NCBI GenBank assembly: GCA_033063855.1
Contig: CP093830.1
Coordinates: forward strand, 14,880,854-14,944,853
Length of the DNA: 64,000 bases
Reading direction: 5' to 3'
From: Smittia aterrima
Lineage: Eukaryota > Arthropoda > Insecta > Diptera > Chironomidae
A program made the position numbers and the translations under genes. This document shows, piece after piece, positions 34,801-49,197 of the stretch. Every line of letters starts with the position of its first letter. The first letter of the stretch is position 1. The notes under the pieces were generated by a model that saw only the letters and a list, made by a program, of their open reading frames with translations, was not told the DNA's origin and did not search any database.

Positions 34801-37800
34801 TTTCTCTAGAATTTCTCAATCAATGACACTCAATCTGCATTCAGTAAAAAAAAATATTTCAAAAAGATGTCCCATTTCTCATTTAGTTTTCATCTCTTGA
34901 GAAAACAAATTGTCGACGATTTAATTTGTTTGATGAAATATTTAAGCAGAGACAGAAATAAAACTCTATTAAATATTGTCATGACCCTCGAGAGGAAATA
35001 ATTCAAGTGTAATTCTTCAACAGGATTATTAAATATTTTGCATATATTTGTCAGTGAATATTAACCGATGCTCTACATTAATTTACTGTTAATAAATGAA
35101 AGTAAAGTGAAACTATTTTAATTAGATTTTTCTTTCAAATGAGTCATCAAAAAATCCCACAAGCAAAAGGCAAACATCCTAAAAGCTAACGAAGCAAAAT
35201 CTTTTTTAAGCAAAATTTTCAACTTTTTTCCCTCTAAGAATCTTACAACGTAAACACCAAGAGTTGCCTCAAGGGTTCACTTTCTGCCCATTATGCGCTG
35301 AAGTAAATTTGAGAAACTTCCTGAACAGAATCATGGAGTAATTATCTCAGGTAATTATGATGTCAAACATTGCTGAACCCTCAGGTTGTTAATCACTTTA
35401 CGTAGTTTGAATTCGGCAGATTTTTTATCGAAAAACTTTCAGAATCTGAACCGATAATCGCTATCGTGATTTCTTCTACAAATACCTATAAGATAAAAAT
35501 ATCAGCTTCATTTAATCTCATCATCATAAAACCACTTGAGAACAAGAAACTGCTTCAATTTCTTTGGAAAAAATGTGAAAACTTCTATTACCGTGATAAA
35601 GAAGAAAGGCAGAAACGAAAAAAGGGACTACAACCAAAGCAAAAAATAAATCAACAAAGTCGGTTTCTGATGTTTTTTTTCGACATCTTCTTGGCTCAGA
35701 CAATGAATATGTTTTGGCCAAATGAATGTAGTTCTCAAGAGCACTCACATTTCTAGTGAAGAGCATGGATCTTCCGCTTGATTTCTCTGGCATCCGATGT
35801 TTTTTCAGAAGGCAATAAACTTATCCGTAGAAATATTAGATTCAACTCAATTAGAAATGATTCAAGACTTCTAACTTCGAGCATAAATAGCTGGACTGTT
35901 GCTTTAATCAATTTTGCATAGAAATTCGAACGTTGTTCGAGCGTCAAAATAATCAATGAAAAATTTTCTGAATAGTTTGAAAAGAATTTTACTGCTTTTG
36001 ACAGTTGGTTGTGGAGGTTTCATTTTTTCAAATCTCGCAAATTTGTCAACATAATTCTAGTCGTAACAAATTAGATTCAAATTGATGACAGAAAGCAATC
36101 GTATTCAATTGTAGAATAAAACAGTTTCAAAATCTTTTGTTCTTCGTTAAAGTTTTTGCAAGCCATTACGCCAACCTCTAGGAATAATTAAAATCTCTTC
36201 AATTTCTCGTTCGTGTTTAAGCTGAATGAATTTTCATGAGACTTTGATTAGAATAATTTTCAAATCGATACGATGCTGAATTCAATTCATTCCATTCAAC
36301 CTAAATGAAAAACACATTGTTTTGATTGAACTGCTTTCTAGATGGAAACAAAAGGCAAATAAGTTTCCGTCAAGAACATGAAGAAGAAGAAATTGTGGTA
36401 TTGTATTTGATTTTGATACAATTCCAAAGAGCTTTTGAGACATTTGCTTTATTGTTTCAGTTGTTCGTTGTATAATGTAGAAGAATGTGACAAAAAACTC
36501 GATGCCATAACAATAAAGAAAAATTTATTAAAACGAACGTTCGATACATAAAAAATTTAAGTGACGCTGCAAATTTTCATGAGAAAAATACAATTGAGTG
36601 GCCGAAACAAAGACTGAATCAATTCTTTTAATCTCTGAAGTTGATGATTTGTAAGCTAGCATTTCAGTTAAGTGAGCTCATTGAAGTTAGGAGTGAAAAA
36701 CAATTCCTAGGGTTCAATGCATAAATCACTGCAGACGCCTGAACATTAAATTTCGAATGAGGTGTAAAGTGTTTTACAATGTGCGGTTAACCTCTTTGAG
36801 CGCTTAATAAGCGATTGCACAGGAGAATTGGTTGCTAAACAACTTCCTCTTATACCCGCACCCCACAGCGTCCTACAAAGGGATTTGTAACAATCTCAAG
36901 CAGAGGAAAATATATGTTGAGTGTATTAAAATAATAAAGTGGCTTCACTCGATATGATTTATGATTCCTTGCTTTTCTCACGCGGATTTGTCTGGCTTTT
37001 GTGTTCTTTGTTCTTAAATTGATTACGCGTTGGGGCCAAATTGATTTTATCTGCTTCTTACGACGACAAAACAAATGCGATTTGAGAAAAATCTTGATTC
37101 TGTTAGAAAGTTCAACTTCAAATAACTCACGAAAAGCTTCAAATCTGTCAATTGAATAAGAATTCTCACAAATTTGTCAATCTTAGTCGTCTCAAGTCGT
37201 CAGCAAAATTTCCCTTGAAACAAGAAGAACTTTTTTTCAATATTTCTAATTTTATCATTTTTACAGCTCAACGCGTTGGAAATGAAAAGGAGACGTAAAG
37301 TAGGTCATATTGAGATATTGAATTCTCGAATAATGTCGACAAGTTCAAGAAGATTGTTTCTTTTTCACACCCTTGAGTGAATATTTCATCGTAAGACTCT
37401 AAAATCAAGCCCGACCTCCCGCGAGGTGAGAATAAAAACTGCACTCAACTTTGATCGAGTATGTGAAACCCATGAGATATTTTGTATCTCATTGTTCGGC
37501 GAATTATGATTTTTGTGGTTTGGTTGTCGTTACAGCCCGCATGAGCGAATATTTGGCCCTTTTCTGCAAAGCGTTGAAGTTGAAGGATTGAGGAAGTTGT
37601 CTTGAAAAATGTTTGCAATAGAATTTTCCCATCAGAACTGCCGAAGGAATTTCATGACGATAAGTTCCCTTGAATTCACTTCAAACGATATTTATAAGGA
37701 TTCAGGCTGGAGTAGTAAAAGGTGCTAAACTTTGTATTTTGACTACTGTTTGAGAGGCTCGAGCTCGGCTATCTCGTGTCTTTTGTCTACTTCCGCACAA

Positions 37801-40490
37801 AGTTATAATACCATGACAATCTTGTTATTCGTAAAATGATGAGAATCATTATGGCAGTCACCTCGAAATGAAGTCGTCCTATGCAAACAAATACTCGAAA
37901 TGATTTCATTTCGCAAATTATATTCAAGCTGTTATCTTTCTAAAAAAGTGAATTTTTCATTGGAAAACCTTTTAGTGTCCATTCATTCATCTCGTTTTCT
38001 CAATGAATAATGAACAAGGCAAATTGAATTGGATCTTCAGACCTTTGTATTGTTGACCGTAAATATAGAAAAGGTGAAATGAAGCGGACAGAAGGACTTT
38101 GAATTGGAGTACGACAAAGTATTGATTCAAATGCCTTATTAGTATTCTCGACGTGCTGCAATATTTTTGATGCTTCTGTTTACTTATGTCTGAACGAGAA
38201 AAATAAAAAAAATATGCACAACAACATTTTTATTCTTATTTTCACTTTTATTTCGTAGCTCTAAGGAGCGCCATGGAAATCGATAAATAAAGTTCGCTGG
38301 TAACAAATGTTACAGTAAATTAAGATAAAAAAATATTTGGATCATGTCTATCTTCCCGCAGGACACTGGCAGAGATCTCACTATCAAATTGTTTCTTTCA
38401 GGCGAGGTTTGAAAGACAAATTGCTGTAGGGTTTGTATGTAACAAAGTTTCGAAATATATTGCCCTGATAGCGAGTTTCATATTTCCTTGAGGAAAAGCA
38501 TCCATTCACCTCGATGAATAAAAAGCGAAAAAGAGATTTTCTTTATCTACCTGAGTGATGTATGACTTTGAGATATGTTTGCGATGTTACACTAAGCCTC
38601 AAATCCATTAGAAGCGAGTTGGACCTTTATTCAAGTAAATACAAAGTGGAGCAGCTTTGGAAATGATTTTATTTTAATGAACACTCAAGAGATCGTAAGA
38701 TATCGTCACCTCCTTGCTTGCCCTAAAGGTTTTACGTGTCGTTATCCTTTGGCTCTTTCCATTTAGCATCACGAAAACTCGCACGTAATGCAATTTCCTT
38801 ACCAAACAAAACTTTCGCATTTCTCTTTTCACGTGTGGTAAGGCTATAAAATTTCTTTTGCGCTCTGCATGATAAATTTCCAAGCTTTCTGACTACTTAC
38901 TTTCATCCACCAGAAATCTGACGTTTATAAAGTCGAAACAGCAAGAAAGAGAACGAGAGAAAGTCGAACAAAAGTATATGAAAGCAATTTGTCAGTTTAT
39001 GATTTTTCGATTATTCCTTTTCATCTGAAATGTGGCTATTCAACTTTTGCTCAGCCATTCAAAGAACTTAACAATAGCTAAATAGTTGAGAATTGATGAG
39101 GATTAAAACTATTTTTACGATCCCAAATGAGACAAACGTTCACAACATACCGACACGATGCAGATTATATTCTATTTTATGCTCTGCAAAATTGAGAGAG
39201 ATATAAAAAGTCAGTTGGCTTCATCATACGTAAGAGTTCGTGAAATCGTTTCATGTTAGAGCTAAATGAATAATTTAAGACACCGGTTTCTACTCTCGTC
39301 GCTTCTCGAACATCAAACCCAATCCTGAAGTACTTTAGCTTCATAAAATCCAAATGTTCGCCAAAAGGGATTAAAACGCTTTCTCTCTCATTCTTTCCCT
39401 TCATTCCAACTTACCTGGCAACCAAAAGCGGTGAAAAAAGAAATCTCTTTCAAAATCAAAAGTTTTTCTTCGTCGAGTAATTAAATTCCTGTTTTGTCTA
39501 ACAATGACTGCAGATAGGGAGCAGGAAGGAAAATCATGGCGTTGTAAAGTCATTCGATCTCTCACATGCTCTCGTCTTGTAAAAATGAAAATTCAATTTT
39601 AGTTCTTAATGATTTCCAAGTTTTGTGATGTAAATTCTCAGCTTCAACTCGATTATTTCGTGTCAACGACAGACTTTGCAAAATTTATTGGTGGTTTAAT
39701 GGAAAAATTGTGTGCTTCGTCAAGCTCTATCGCCGCAATATTCTTTGGCGTTTTGATGAATACCTTGAACGTTCTTAAGTTATCGGAGCTGTGTTCTTTC
39801 AACTATTGGAATTGAATATTTTACCGTCTTAGATGCTCCAGATGATTGCAAAAGAGAGTAGTAGAACTTCTTAAACGACCAGATAATCTTCTTTCACTAC
39901 TGCTTAACAGCAATTTTCTGCAAACGAACAAACATTTCGTTTCTTTCGATTTATTTACACACAGAACGAGATGTCTTTGTTTGCTTTTCAAACGAATCTT
40001 GTGCTGAAAGGCGAAAGCAATTAAGGATAATTTGGCAGGATTGCAAAATGTTCTCAACTAATTTCATGGTTATTTTATTTTTAATTCGTCCTTTGTACAA
40101 CAAGGCAAGGGATATTTAATATATTCTCAAATAAATTCAAAATCTACCTTAATTCTAGTCATGAAGAAGTCTAACTTTTAAATTAAAATCTTATTCGTGC
40201 TGAAGAAACTTTTCCTATTCCTAGCTCTTTAATATTGTCCTTCGCGTTGTCTTCAAAAATAATTGGGTGCAAACGCCATTGAATTAATTTTTCAGCTTTT
40301 CATTCTCGGCAAAATAGCGTCGGATTTAATCACAGATTCCTTAAAGACACTTCAAAACGGTTGTAGCCGCTTGAGATTTACATACAAATTGGGCTAGCTC
40401 TGCTTTGCCAAAAATGGCCTCAATCAATGAATCCCTTAAATATTTGTTAATGTCGTTCATCTCAAAAGTTTCAAAACAAAAGAGTCAAAA
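28844..40490. other. Gene-poor 11.6-kb region between the cuticle gene and tailless
   Basis: No gene, tRNA or obvious transposon was recognised. Open frames here are short and carry no known motif; the longest are 60-100 codons and have the composition expected of AT-rich non-coding DNA. Short A/T runs and simple stretches occur. The last 400 bases are probably the tailless 3' UTR. The size fits regulatory DNA of a developmental gene, but I cannot point to individual enhancers. Confidence 0.4.
40074..40079 (-). terminator. Candidate poly(A) signal of tailless
   Basis: AATAAA on the minus strand about 410 bases after the tailless stop codon, in an AT-rich stretch. Other signals may be used. 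Confidence 0.35.
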
Positions 40491-42822
40491 CTATTGGGGC
40501 CTCTGCTTGTACATGCTGATGAGAAGTTTTAGTAGGGGAACGTCCCCAATTTTAGCTCGACGAAAGAACAGTTCCTCGATCGTGTTATGTGAAACAAGTT
40601 TAAGCGACGGCAGAAAAGAAAGGAAATCTTTGTAGCGAATTTCGTGATCAATTCCTCTGTAGCGTTCGTATATCTCAATTGCTAGCACGTCTCTTGCGTT
40701 TCTTTGAAGATCCTCAATTTTGGATGGCTCTTGCAAAGTTTTCCTAAAACTCGACGTTGTTGTTGAATTATTTTGAGACAAATCCGATGACGAATCGTCG
40801 CTCGTGCTTGTGATTATGTCTTGACTTGTGTTTTTCTCTGTTTCATTATTATTGTTATTGCTGCTGCTATTGCTGAACTCAGTTTTGTATAAGGCAATTG
40901 ACCGTAGACAAATGTATTCGCTTCTATTAATATTCATCTTGCTAAACTTATCGAGAATTACTTGGAATGCATGGATCTCTTGAATTATCTCATTTGAATT
41001 CTTCGATTTCGTAATGTGATAGGCAGCTGCGTTGAGCTTGTAGGCTAGATTATTAAAATTGAGTGGAAATTGCATTGACCACTCAGCTATGCCAATGATA
41101 AAGAATTCGCGCCACGACTCCTCTAGAAGTAAAAGTTGGTCCGGAATGGTTAGTTGCGTGAATGGCGTAAGATCCTTAAGAAAGTCAACATTCTTTAACA
41201 ACACATTGGCTGCGTTTTCCAAGATATAGTTTTCCAAGAGTTCTGGATGTGTCGTTAGATGAAAGAATGTTTGATGGGGTGATGCCGTGATGTGATGCAA
41301 GTGCGATTGTGTCGCGTTTTGTGGTGGCGGTGTTGAAGTCATTGTTGAAGGTGGTGAGCTCTGTGTAGATGAAAAGTTTGGCAGATATGGCGGCGGTGTT
41401 AAGAATGAATTTGGAATTCTCGGAACTGTCAAATCTAATCCCATTGATGTCATCATCGATTGAGCCATCATTGGTGGCGCGATGAAAAAAGCGTCGTGAT
41501 TATGCCCCATAGACATTGCCATTTGTTTTCTAATTGTTGAATTTCGGGGTCCTCGTTCATGTTGAACAGCATCGCGATTCATTCCAGCCTTGAAGCACTT
41601 TTTGAGTCGACAAGCGCGGCATTGGTTTCGATGAGTCTTGTCAACTTGGCATACACCATCAGACTTTGACTTGCATACATACTGACGTTTTCTCCGAATA
41701 CTTCGTTTGAAAAATCCAGCGCATCCATCACAAGTGTAGATGCCATAATGCTTTCCTGAACTATGATCTCGACAGACTTCGCATGGAGTTCCATAGAGTA
41801 TTCTGCCTAAAGAAATAAAAGAAATGTAGAAGTTAGCATAAATCAAAAAGCCAGAAGGAAAAAATTATTGAAATGTGATTCTATTGTTCATCGGTAACAT
41901 CCTGCGCAAAATTATTCTATGAATAGATTTGAGAAAACACGAAAAGCGCAAGGATCGCGATGAAAGTATCAAATTGCACAGCAATCTAGGAATCAGAATT
42001 CCCATTGAAATATCAACAGGAGACCAGGAAATGGAATTGTTCCCGCCTCGGATTCTGTTGTTGATTGTTGAATGTTCTTTTCATGCAATGATTAATTTTT
42101 CAATTTCTTCGGAAAAGTTTTGCTTTTGCTATGAATTCTATGAGCAAGCATGAATGAAATTTTCATGCTGATTTCGTGAGATTTGTTAACGGAACTTGAT
42201 AATTAGACTTTAATAAGATCAGGGACGAACGCTCCTAAAAGGTTTTATGACTCTTCAGGTCACCTTTCTTTCATTGACCATAATTACTTTGGCTAGGGAC
42301 AAGTTGGCAGATCATAAAAACCGTTTTATGGCTTCTGAAGAGAAACAGTCACCGTCTTCTCTCTAGGGCGTTGATTCGGAAAAAATCTGAAGCCTTCAAT
42401 AATCAGGCTTGAGTTTTCGCTCGGGTTTTTCCTAGTCAGAAACTTTCAATCGAACCAAAATATAATTGTAAGATGGCCAATCCTTTTAATTTTAATCCCT
42501 TTAATTGTTTCAAACATCTGAAGTGTCGGCGTCTTTTGAATGAATTAGGAGGCAGCAATAAATTATTGGTAATGGGATTTTCAGTTTTTCGATGATCAGA
42601 AAAGTTTTTCTACTCAAGTTTGCTTCAAGCAAACTGCGGAAAATTGTCGAGAGACCCCGATTAACCCAATCATAAAGGAAAATGAAATTAGATTTTCATC
42701 GCCCGGAGTTTTTCCTTTTATCGACTTAATTTCTAACTTTACTTACTTGACGATGAAGATATTCTCATTTGATTGTATCGAGGATCCATTAATTCAGGTG
42801 ATGAGCAAATTGGCGACTGCAT
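40491..42822 (-). CDS. tll: Tailless orphan nuclear receptor (NR2E)
   Basis: Two coding exons, 42822-42747 and 41806-40491, around a 940-bp intron; 463 residues. The MQSP...MDPRYNQMR...SSSRILYGTPC start matches the Tailless N-terminus. The DNA-binding domain has zinc ligands beginning at C34 and C37 and the diagnostic P-box CDGCAGF (residues 51-57), where most nuclear receptors have CEGCKGF. A complete second zinc module (QCRACRLKKCFKAGMN) and the ERGPRNSTIRK extension follow. The ligand-binding-like domain holds IPDQLLLLEESWREFF and ends in EELFFRR...LISMYKQ. A long Asn/Ser-rich insertion lies in the middle. Tailless is a transcriptional repressor that patterns embryo termini, brain and visual system. 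An in-frame ATG 21 bp upstream (42843) is an alternative start; I preferred 42822 from the family start. Confidence 0.95.
41807..42746 (-). other. 940-bp intron of tailless
   Basis: Phase-1 GT-AG intron placed immediately before the DNA-binding domain. It is far longer than the 52-58 bp introns of the heavy-chain gene, so it may carry regulatory sequence. I saw no coding exon, ncRNA or repeat in it. Confidence 0.6.
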
Positions 42823-45800
42823 AATGTTCATCCGAATTTTCATTTGATAAATATTTTAAACTATTTGTTCTTGTTTTTTGATTAATTCTTTAATCAAAAG
42901 TTTTTTAATCCAAGGCACTTTAATTCTTAACTTTTTTTTATCAACCTGTAATCTTCACTTTAAATTCTGATTTTTCTCGATGTTCTCTAACTGAAGTCTT
43001 AAACCATAATGATCGATCTCTCGGTGAAATACCGTCTCTTAATAACTCTCAAAAGCAGATCAAAAAGTTACCCTCTTGAAACTTCTGCATGCAATGCTCG
43101 TTCGTCATTGGTTAATATCGCTTCCCTTAAAGTGATGGCAAAACTTTCAATTCACAAACACTGAGAAAAACACTGAGAGAACAGTAAGACCTTTCGACAT
43201 GAATGAAAACTAACAACTCGACCCTCTGTCTCTTAGTTAGAGGAAGAGGCGGAGTTGGAAGCTTACGCGTTTATGTTTTTTGCCGCTTGCTACCTGCTGC
43301 AAATACTTAGCTGCTCAAAGTTATGTGAGTCGTTTTCATTAATGAAATCTTGGCGATTCATCATGTTCATTGATATAAGGTTTATGATAACTATAAAGTG
43401 ACAAAAATAGAGGACATTAATTCGATAAAAAACTCAGAATTTCATTTAAGAAGAAATTCAATTTTTTTATTGTTTAAAAATGTTATTTTTATCACATACC
43501 CAGTATTTTAGTTTACTCTGCTCAACTATTTTCTCCTTAATTAATTTCTTTTAATTAAACTTTTTTCAACGTTAATTCAATCACTTGCAACGAAAGTTTG
43601 AATGGATCAATTGAAAGTTTCAATTTGAAACTAAAAGTGAAGCTCAGCGAACATCCTTTTAATCCTGAATTCCCACGCTCTTAGTTTCAACAGCCACCGG
43701 TGCTCATCTCATTTACGCAAGATATTCCGCTAATTAGACGCCATATGGTGAACATGAAATTTGTTTGAACCAGAGAGAAAAAAAAGTTTAAAGCAACCTA
43801 CACTTGTTTTCTATTGCTCGAACCTGAACGGATTCTCCCCCTTCAACGAAATTCAATTGCATGCGAGGATGAGTCGCACATCACGCGATAAAAAATTTTA
43901 TCCCGTCGACCACCAAATTTTTATTTCACGTTAGTTAGCATCGATCAATTTTTCGTCCGCGTCATCTGTCACCCCTCGAAACAAGTAAATTCCAATACGA
44001 ACGCTTCGCATGCGAGGGAATTTCAACGTGGGAGATTTGACTGTTTCCATGCAAATTCATCATAAAGCTTTAAAGGGAAGGGAAAAGAATTCCCATCTTT
44101 TTTCCGAATGGACATGCCAAGTGCGCAGTTGATAACCTGATGCTGATTAATTTGCGTCCGGGTAAATGTTTTGACGTGGGAAAACGAAATTCATTTCAAT
44201 TTATGTGACCCATCAAGTTGATATTGCTAGCTTCTCGTTTCCGCAGCTTTGAAATGAATTATTTTCCCATCTTAATTGTTGATACATCGTTCTGTTGAGT
44301 GCCAGAATACAAAAGGGGTGGGTGGCATTTGGGATTGCGATGAAATTCAATTGAAAAGTGTGAGAAAATTGTTGAAAGGGATAGTTTACTATGACGTCTA
44401 AAGGATGTTGCGCAAAGATGAATGAAAACGAAAATCCCGGCATGCACATGATGATGGTCTAAGGAAATTGAATTAGAAACTAGAGAGCCTTCAAAATATG
44501 AAAACTTTTTAATGAGATTATGGTATGTTTTCTGGTGCTCTTGTAAGCTGTTGATAACGTGAAAATTTGAGTTGAATTCATAGGGTAATCGTGACGCCAG
44601 CTCTAATAAAAAGTCATTTGAGTGGAAACATTTTCGCTTCATATCTCACACAAGACGTGATAAAGCTTCAATTCGATTTGGCACAACTTGAAGTTTTTTT
44701 TTCGTTGCTCCTTTTTTGATTTCTCGACATTATCAATAAACTTGGCACAGCAAACGAGCAATTATTCAGCAATAAAAACAGGTTTCTCAACCATAAAGTT
44801 ATGAACAATCTAAAGAAGCGAAGTGCACAACATTGTCGATGAAACAGGAAAAACATCGTTCTTCACATTCATCAACAATAAGCAGGAAGCTTATAAAGGC
44901 AAAATGAAACTGAACACCATAATGATATGATTTACTTGACAACTGAAGCTTATATCAACGCAGGAGCGAACCATTTAAATAAATCTCATTCATCCGACTC
45001 AACGGAATCAACGCCTTTTTCTCGATAGATGATGCCTTGAGAACATAGAGAGTGACATAGCGAATAATTTTTAGGCTGGAATTCTCCGCGAAATCTGAGA
45101 CGTTTGCTGCCGAACAAAAAGATGAATGCGAGCTACAGAAAGCCAAAATAAAAATTCCCATCGTGTGAAGGAGGAAAAAATCAAGTCTAAGATCGTCCAC
45201 AAAAGACTTTTTGTCTGCTTTCGTCAAACACACAAAAGAACGAGAAGTTGAAACGAAGTTGAGATTGAAGTGAATAGAACTTGATAAGCAAGATTTCGTT
45301 CCCGTCATCATCATCATCAAAATCATCTTGATTCTTGGTCGTCGGAAAATTATGCAAACAGTTCAGTGCTAGCGAATAATTCTCAAATCGATCTTTATCA
45401 AACTTGTCAACTAACTGAACTGAATTTGAGGTACCTTTAGTGTTGATCGATACTTTCGGGCATTATGTGGAGAAGGATCAAGATTAAAGATTATGTTGAA
45501 AAATACAAATTTCTTTCACCATGAACGCTTTCTACGGGTGTGAAATACACCCGACAATGAAATATTCTTTTTTTCGTGACGAAAATCGCTTAATCTGTGA
45601 CAACACCGAAACTTCTAGTAAAACGAAGCATTGAAAATATAAAATTCTTATCTTGAGTTTGATGAAACATAAACTTGTGAAATGAGGCATGAGTTGAGCT
45701 AATCGCCTTGAATCGATGAAACGGCAGTTTCCGTTTTGAGAAAACTTTGAAGGGTGAAAATTTACAGAGAAAAGCTTCGTTATTTGGAAATATTGGACTA

Positions 45801-48800
45801 TGGGTTGATAGAAAAGTCGAACACAGCCACACAAACAATATCCTTGTTATTAAGGGAGAAAAACATTTTTCTGAGTTTGTTTTCTTGGGCACAATCATCA
45901 AATTAACATAAAAAGTGTTTGATGTTAAGAGTATGGCATAAAAAATACTGCAAAAACATTTGTCGAGACGGGAAACGAGAAACATTCTCCAACAAGATAA
46001 AAACCCATCTCATTATGAAAAAGTTTGAGCCACGAAAAGTTTGCCACGGTTGTTTCAGTACCGAAAAAGTCTTAAAACGATTGCTATGCAAAACGCCTTT
46101 TATTTTCTCGACACCACTCGCTTCATGTCAACCTTTTATGGAAATTGACGTCGAATGAGAGTGACTGTGGTTTTGTTTTCTTAGGACTTTATAGCTCTCT
46201 GTGCCAATTTTCTCGAAATCTTCGCTCCTTACCTTCGCACTCCGATGATGTAGAAGAACAAGGAGAAAAGACAAGACCACGAGAAGGTAATAAACATTCA
46301 TTGAGAAAAGCAGTGAAGATGATTAATGCTTACTTGTTTATGTATTGAACTCTAGTTAAAATAAAAGTTGTTTTCCTAAGTCCCAATGGTTCATTTTATG
46401 ATTGGCTTTTGTTTTTTTTTTCTTTAATAAAATTAGAGAAAGCAACAAAAAAGAAATTAAGTGAAAATCGCAATAAAACGAGATCAGTTAGATGAACTTG
46501 TTCTTTTTTTTATTGAGGATGTTGGTACTTTGCAATCAGCAAAAGGTAAGCGTCGTAAGGTTGAAAGTGACAAAGATTGTTATGAAAATTTATTGCTAAG
46601 CTAATTAAGTGCAAAATATTTCTTTCAATGATGTTAAACGTTCAACTTTTTTTTCACGATGTCGACCTCCTTCCGTCTTTGAAACGAGAGTCATGGTTGA
46701 AAGAATATCCCGAGTCGCCATTAATCATTATCGATCGAGACGATATTGTATAGAGAAGTTGAAGCATCACAATGTAATTTCGTTTAATGTGTGCACACTT
46801 CTAGCTACGCGAATCCTAAAATTATTTTTAGACTCTGTTGGTGGTACTTAAGTAATGCGAATACACTAGCCGTCTCACTTGTTGATCGAGAAGATGTTTA
46901 TTTTTTACGAAAATGATTGCAAGAGTTTTTAATTTTTCCAACTTTAATCTTGAACAAGTCGTTGAAATTAATTCTCGCAAAAAAGAGATTACAAACGACA
47001 AATTTTAGTCCGTACCAAGAAGAAGTTATTAAACCGATAACAACCTGTTGTTGCTCAAGCCCTTTTTCTCATAAAAGAAACTTTCGAAGCTAAAATCGAT
47101 AAATTATATCAGATCTCAGCTGGAGATGAAAGACAAAAGACTTTTGCTTACTTCAGGTCACCTTAACATTTACGATTGTTTTGAAAGTAAATTAAACTTA
47201 ATCTGGAAAAGACACACAATCTGGGTCGGCGATGAGCGAAAGGCAACAAAAAAAGATTAAAATGGAGTGGAAGAGTTTTACATTTCATTCTTAAAATTTG
47301 AATTCTCTTTGACGAAAGCCTTCAGGGTATCGCTTCTTAGATGTCTTGCGAAAATATGCTGATGCCTTCGTCTTTCTCCTTTATTTACTTTCCTCAGATT
47401 ATCTCATTGCTGGATAATGAGTCAAAATATTTTCGTGAAGTGAAAGGAGGCAATCAAAGACCTTCAACATCTCTCCTGAAATCATCCTCTTTTAAGGATG
47501 AAAAGCCTAAGGTTTAAGGATTACAATAATTATTTCGTTTTGAAGTTTTCTTATTCGGAGTCAAAATTATTTCAAATAACATTCGTTATCCGCTCGTTTT
47601 TGATTGTGTAATCGCGAGCAGTATAAGGCTTCTCAACCATCCACTGTTTAAGAGTTTTTCTTTCGAATATGGCGACGTTGAAATCACAAAACAAAAGACA
47701 TTTACGTCATCCAACGATTTTACGAACTCCAATTTCTTTGCCGTTTGCAATGTCAAAAAAGCATATTTTTTTCTTGCTACCACCCGTCACCGCAACGACG
47801 ATAGGCAACAACAAAAGAAAATCATTTTTAGTCTTTTATCTTCAAATCAGTGGAAAACAATAAAAAAATAATTCAATCGCCTTCAACAATTCAAGTCTCT
47901 TGATATTAAAATCCTTGATGATGGCAGAAAAAAGAAACCACCTGATGATCTCGACAAGATTATTCATTCTATTCATCGATTTTGATAGAGAACTTTATGA
48001 TGGAAAGAGATTGAATTGCGGTTGATCAACAGAGAGTTCCATTCACAGTGGTTTTATTGTGTTGCTTGCCACTTTGCTTGAAGACAAAGAACTAAATGAA
48101 GTATAATTTTAAAAGCAGGGCATTGATTGCTGACAAAGCTCAGTTTCGACTATTTAATTTCATCAGAAATTAGTTTTAAAGTGGAGAGGGTTGCTTGCAG
48201 GAACAAAAGGATGACGAAGCGTCGTGGGAAGTTTCTTGCATCAAAGTTCTTTTGTCTTTTTTCCGCACTTCGCTATATATCAGTTTTCAAGAGTGCCAGT
48301 GCAGTAATTTGAAGTAGAGGGAAAATATTTATACAACTAAGCACTTGTCTAGAAACTCTTGAGAGCTATGACAACATTTTGATCAAGAAAATGCAAAGAC
48401 ATGAAGTCTAATGACAATGTTTAATCATCTACAAGTTTGTCTTCTCACTCCTAATAACTAAATTTAATTAAAACTCTAAAGCCTCAATTAGTATTTCTGC
48501 CTTATCGTTTTACGAAAGATTACCGTAGCTAAGTAATAATTTATTTATCTTGATAACTTGAGATCTCGTGTTCCGTTCAAAAACTACGTAAATTATATAA
48601 TAGTGTGAAAAGTTAATAAGACATGTTAAATAAATTTAGTGTTCTACGTGACTGGCGGCACAAATCCTAATCCATCGAAAGTTTTGTTTTGTTACCACCC
48701 ACATCACGAAGTAATTACTCAAACTCTGTGAAAACATAATGCAACATCCGTCGACAAGACGTCGTCGGTCTCGATGCTGCACAAGGATTTTTGCATTTAT

Positions 48801-49150
48801 TTCAATCAATGTTGTCTTGTCGATAGATCAGTTTGATTGATGCTTGAAAAATTAATTGATTTTTGCTTAATAAAATTTTAGAATCAAGACAAGAAGATTA
48901 AATTCAAAAGTTTTCCACAACATTTCACGCAAAACTGTAGGAAAAGTTTGTAAATTGAGTTTAAAAATTTCAAATTACGTTCAAGAAAGTTTCTCAGAAA
49001 ATGTGCTAATTGAAGTCTCTACCGCGTGCTTTTCAAATAACAATAATTTACGCAATGCATACTCTCAATTAAAATGGATATTACAAAGTTTTTCAAAGAG
49101 TTCAGAAAACGAATTAACAGAAAACTCTGCTTTCGACTTTTAGTCGAATT

Positions 49151-49197
49151 TAAATTAAGTGAAGTTGAAAGCAATATATAAATTAAGTGAAGTTGAA
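49151..49197 (+). repeat. Two exact 19-bp direct repeats, 28-bp period
   Basis: The 19 bases at 49151-49169 recur exactly at 49179-49197, separated by 9 bp. This is a simple local tandem duplication in non-coding DNA. Confidence 0.8.

Noticed and set aside
38571..38581. Match to the first 11 bases of miR-190
   Set aside because: The rest of the mature sequence differs and no hairpin partner is present nearby.
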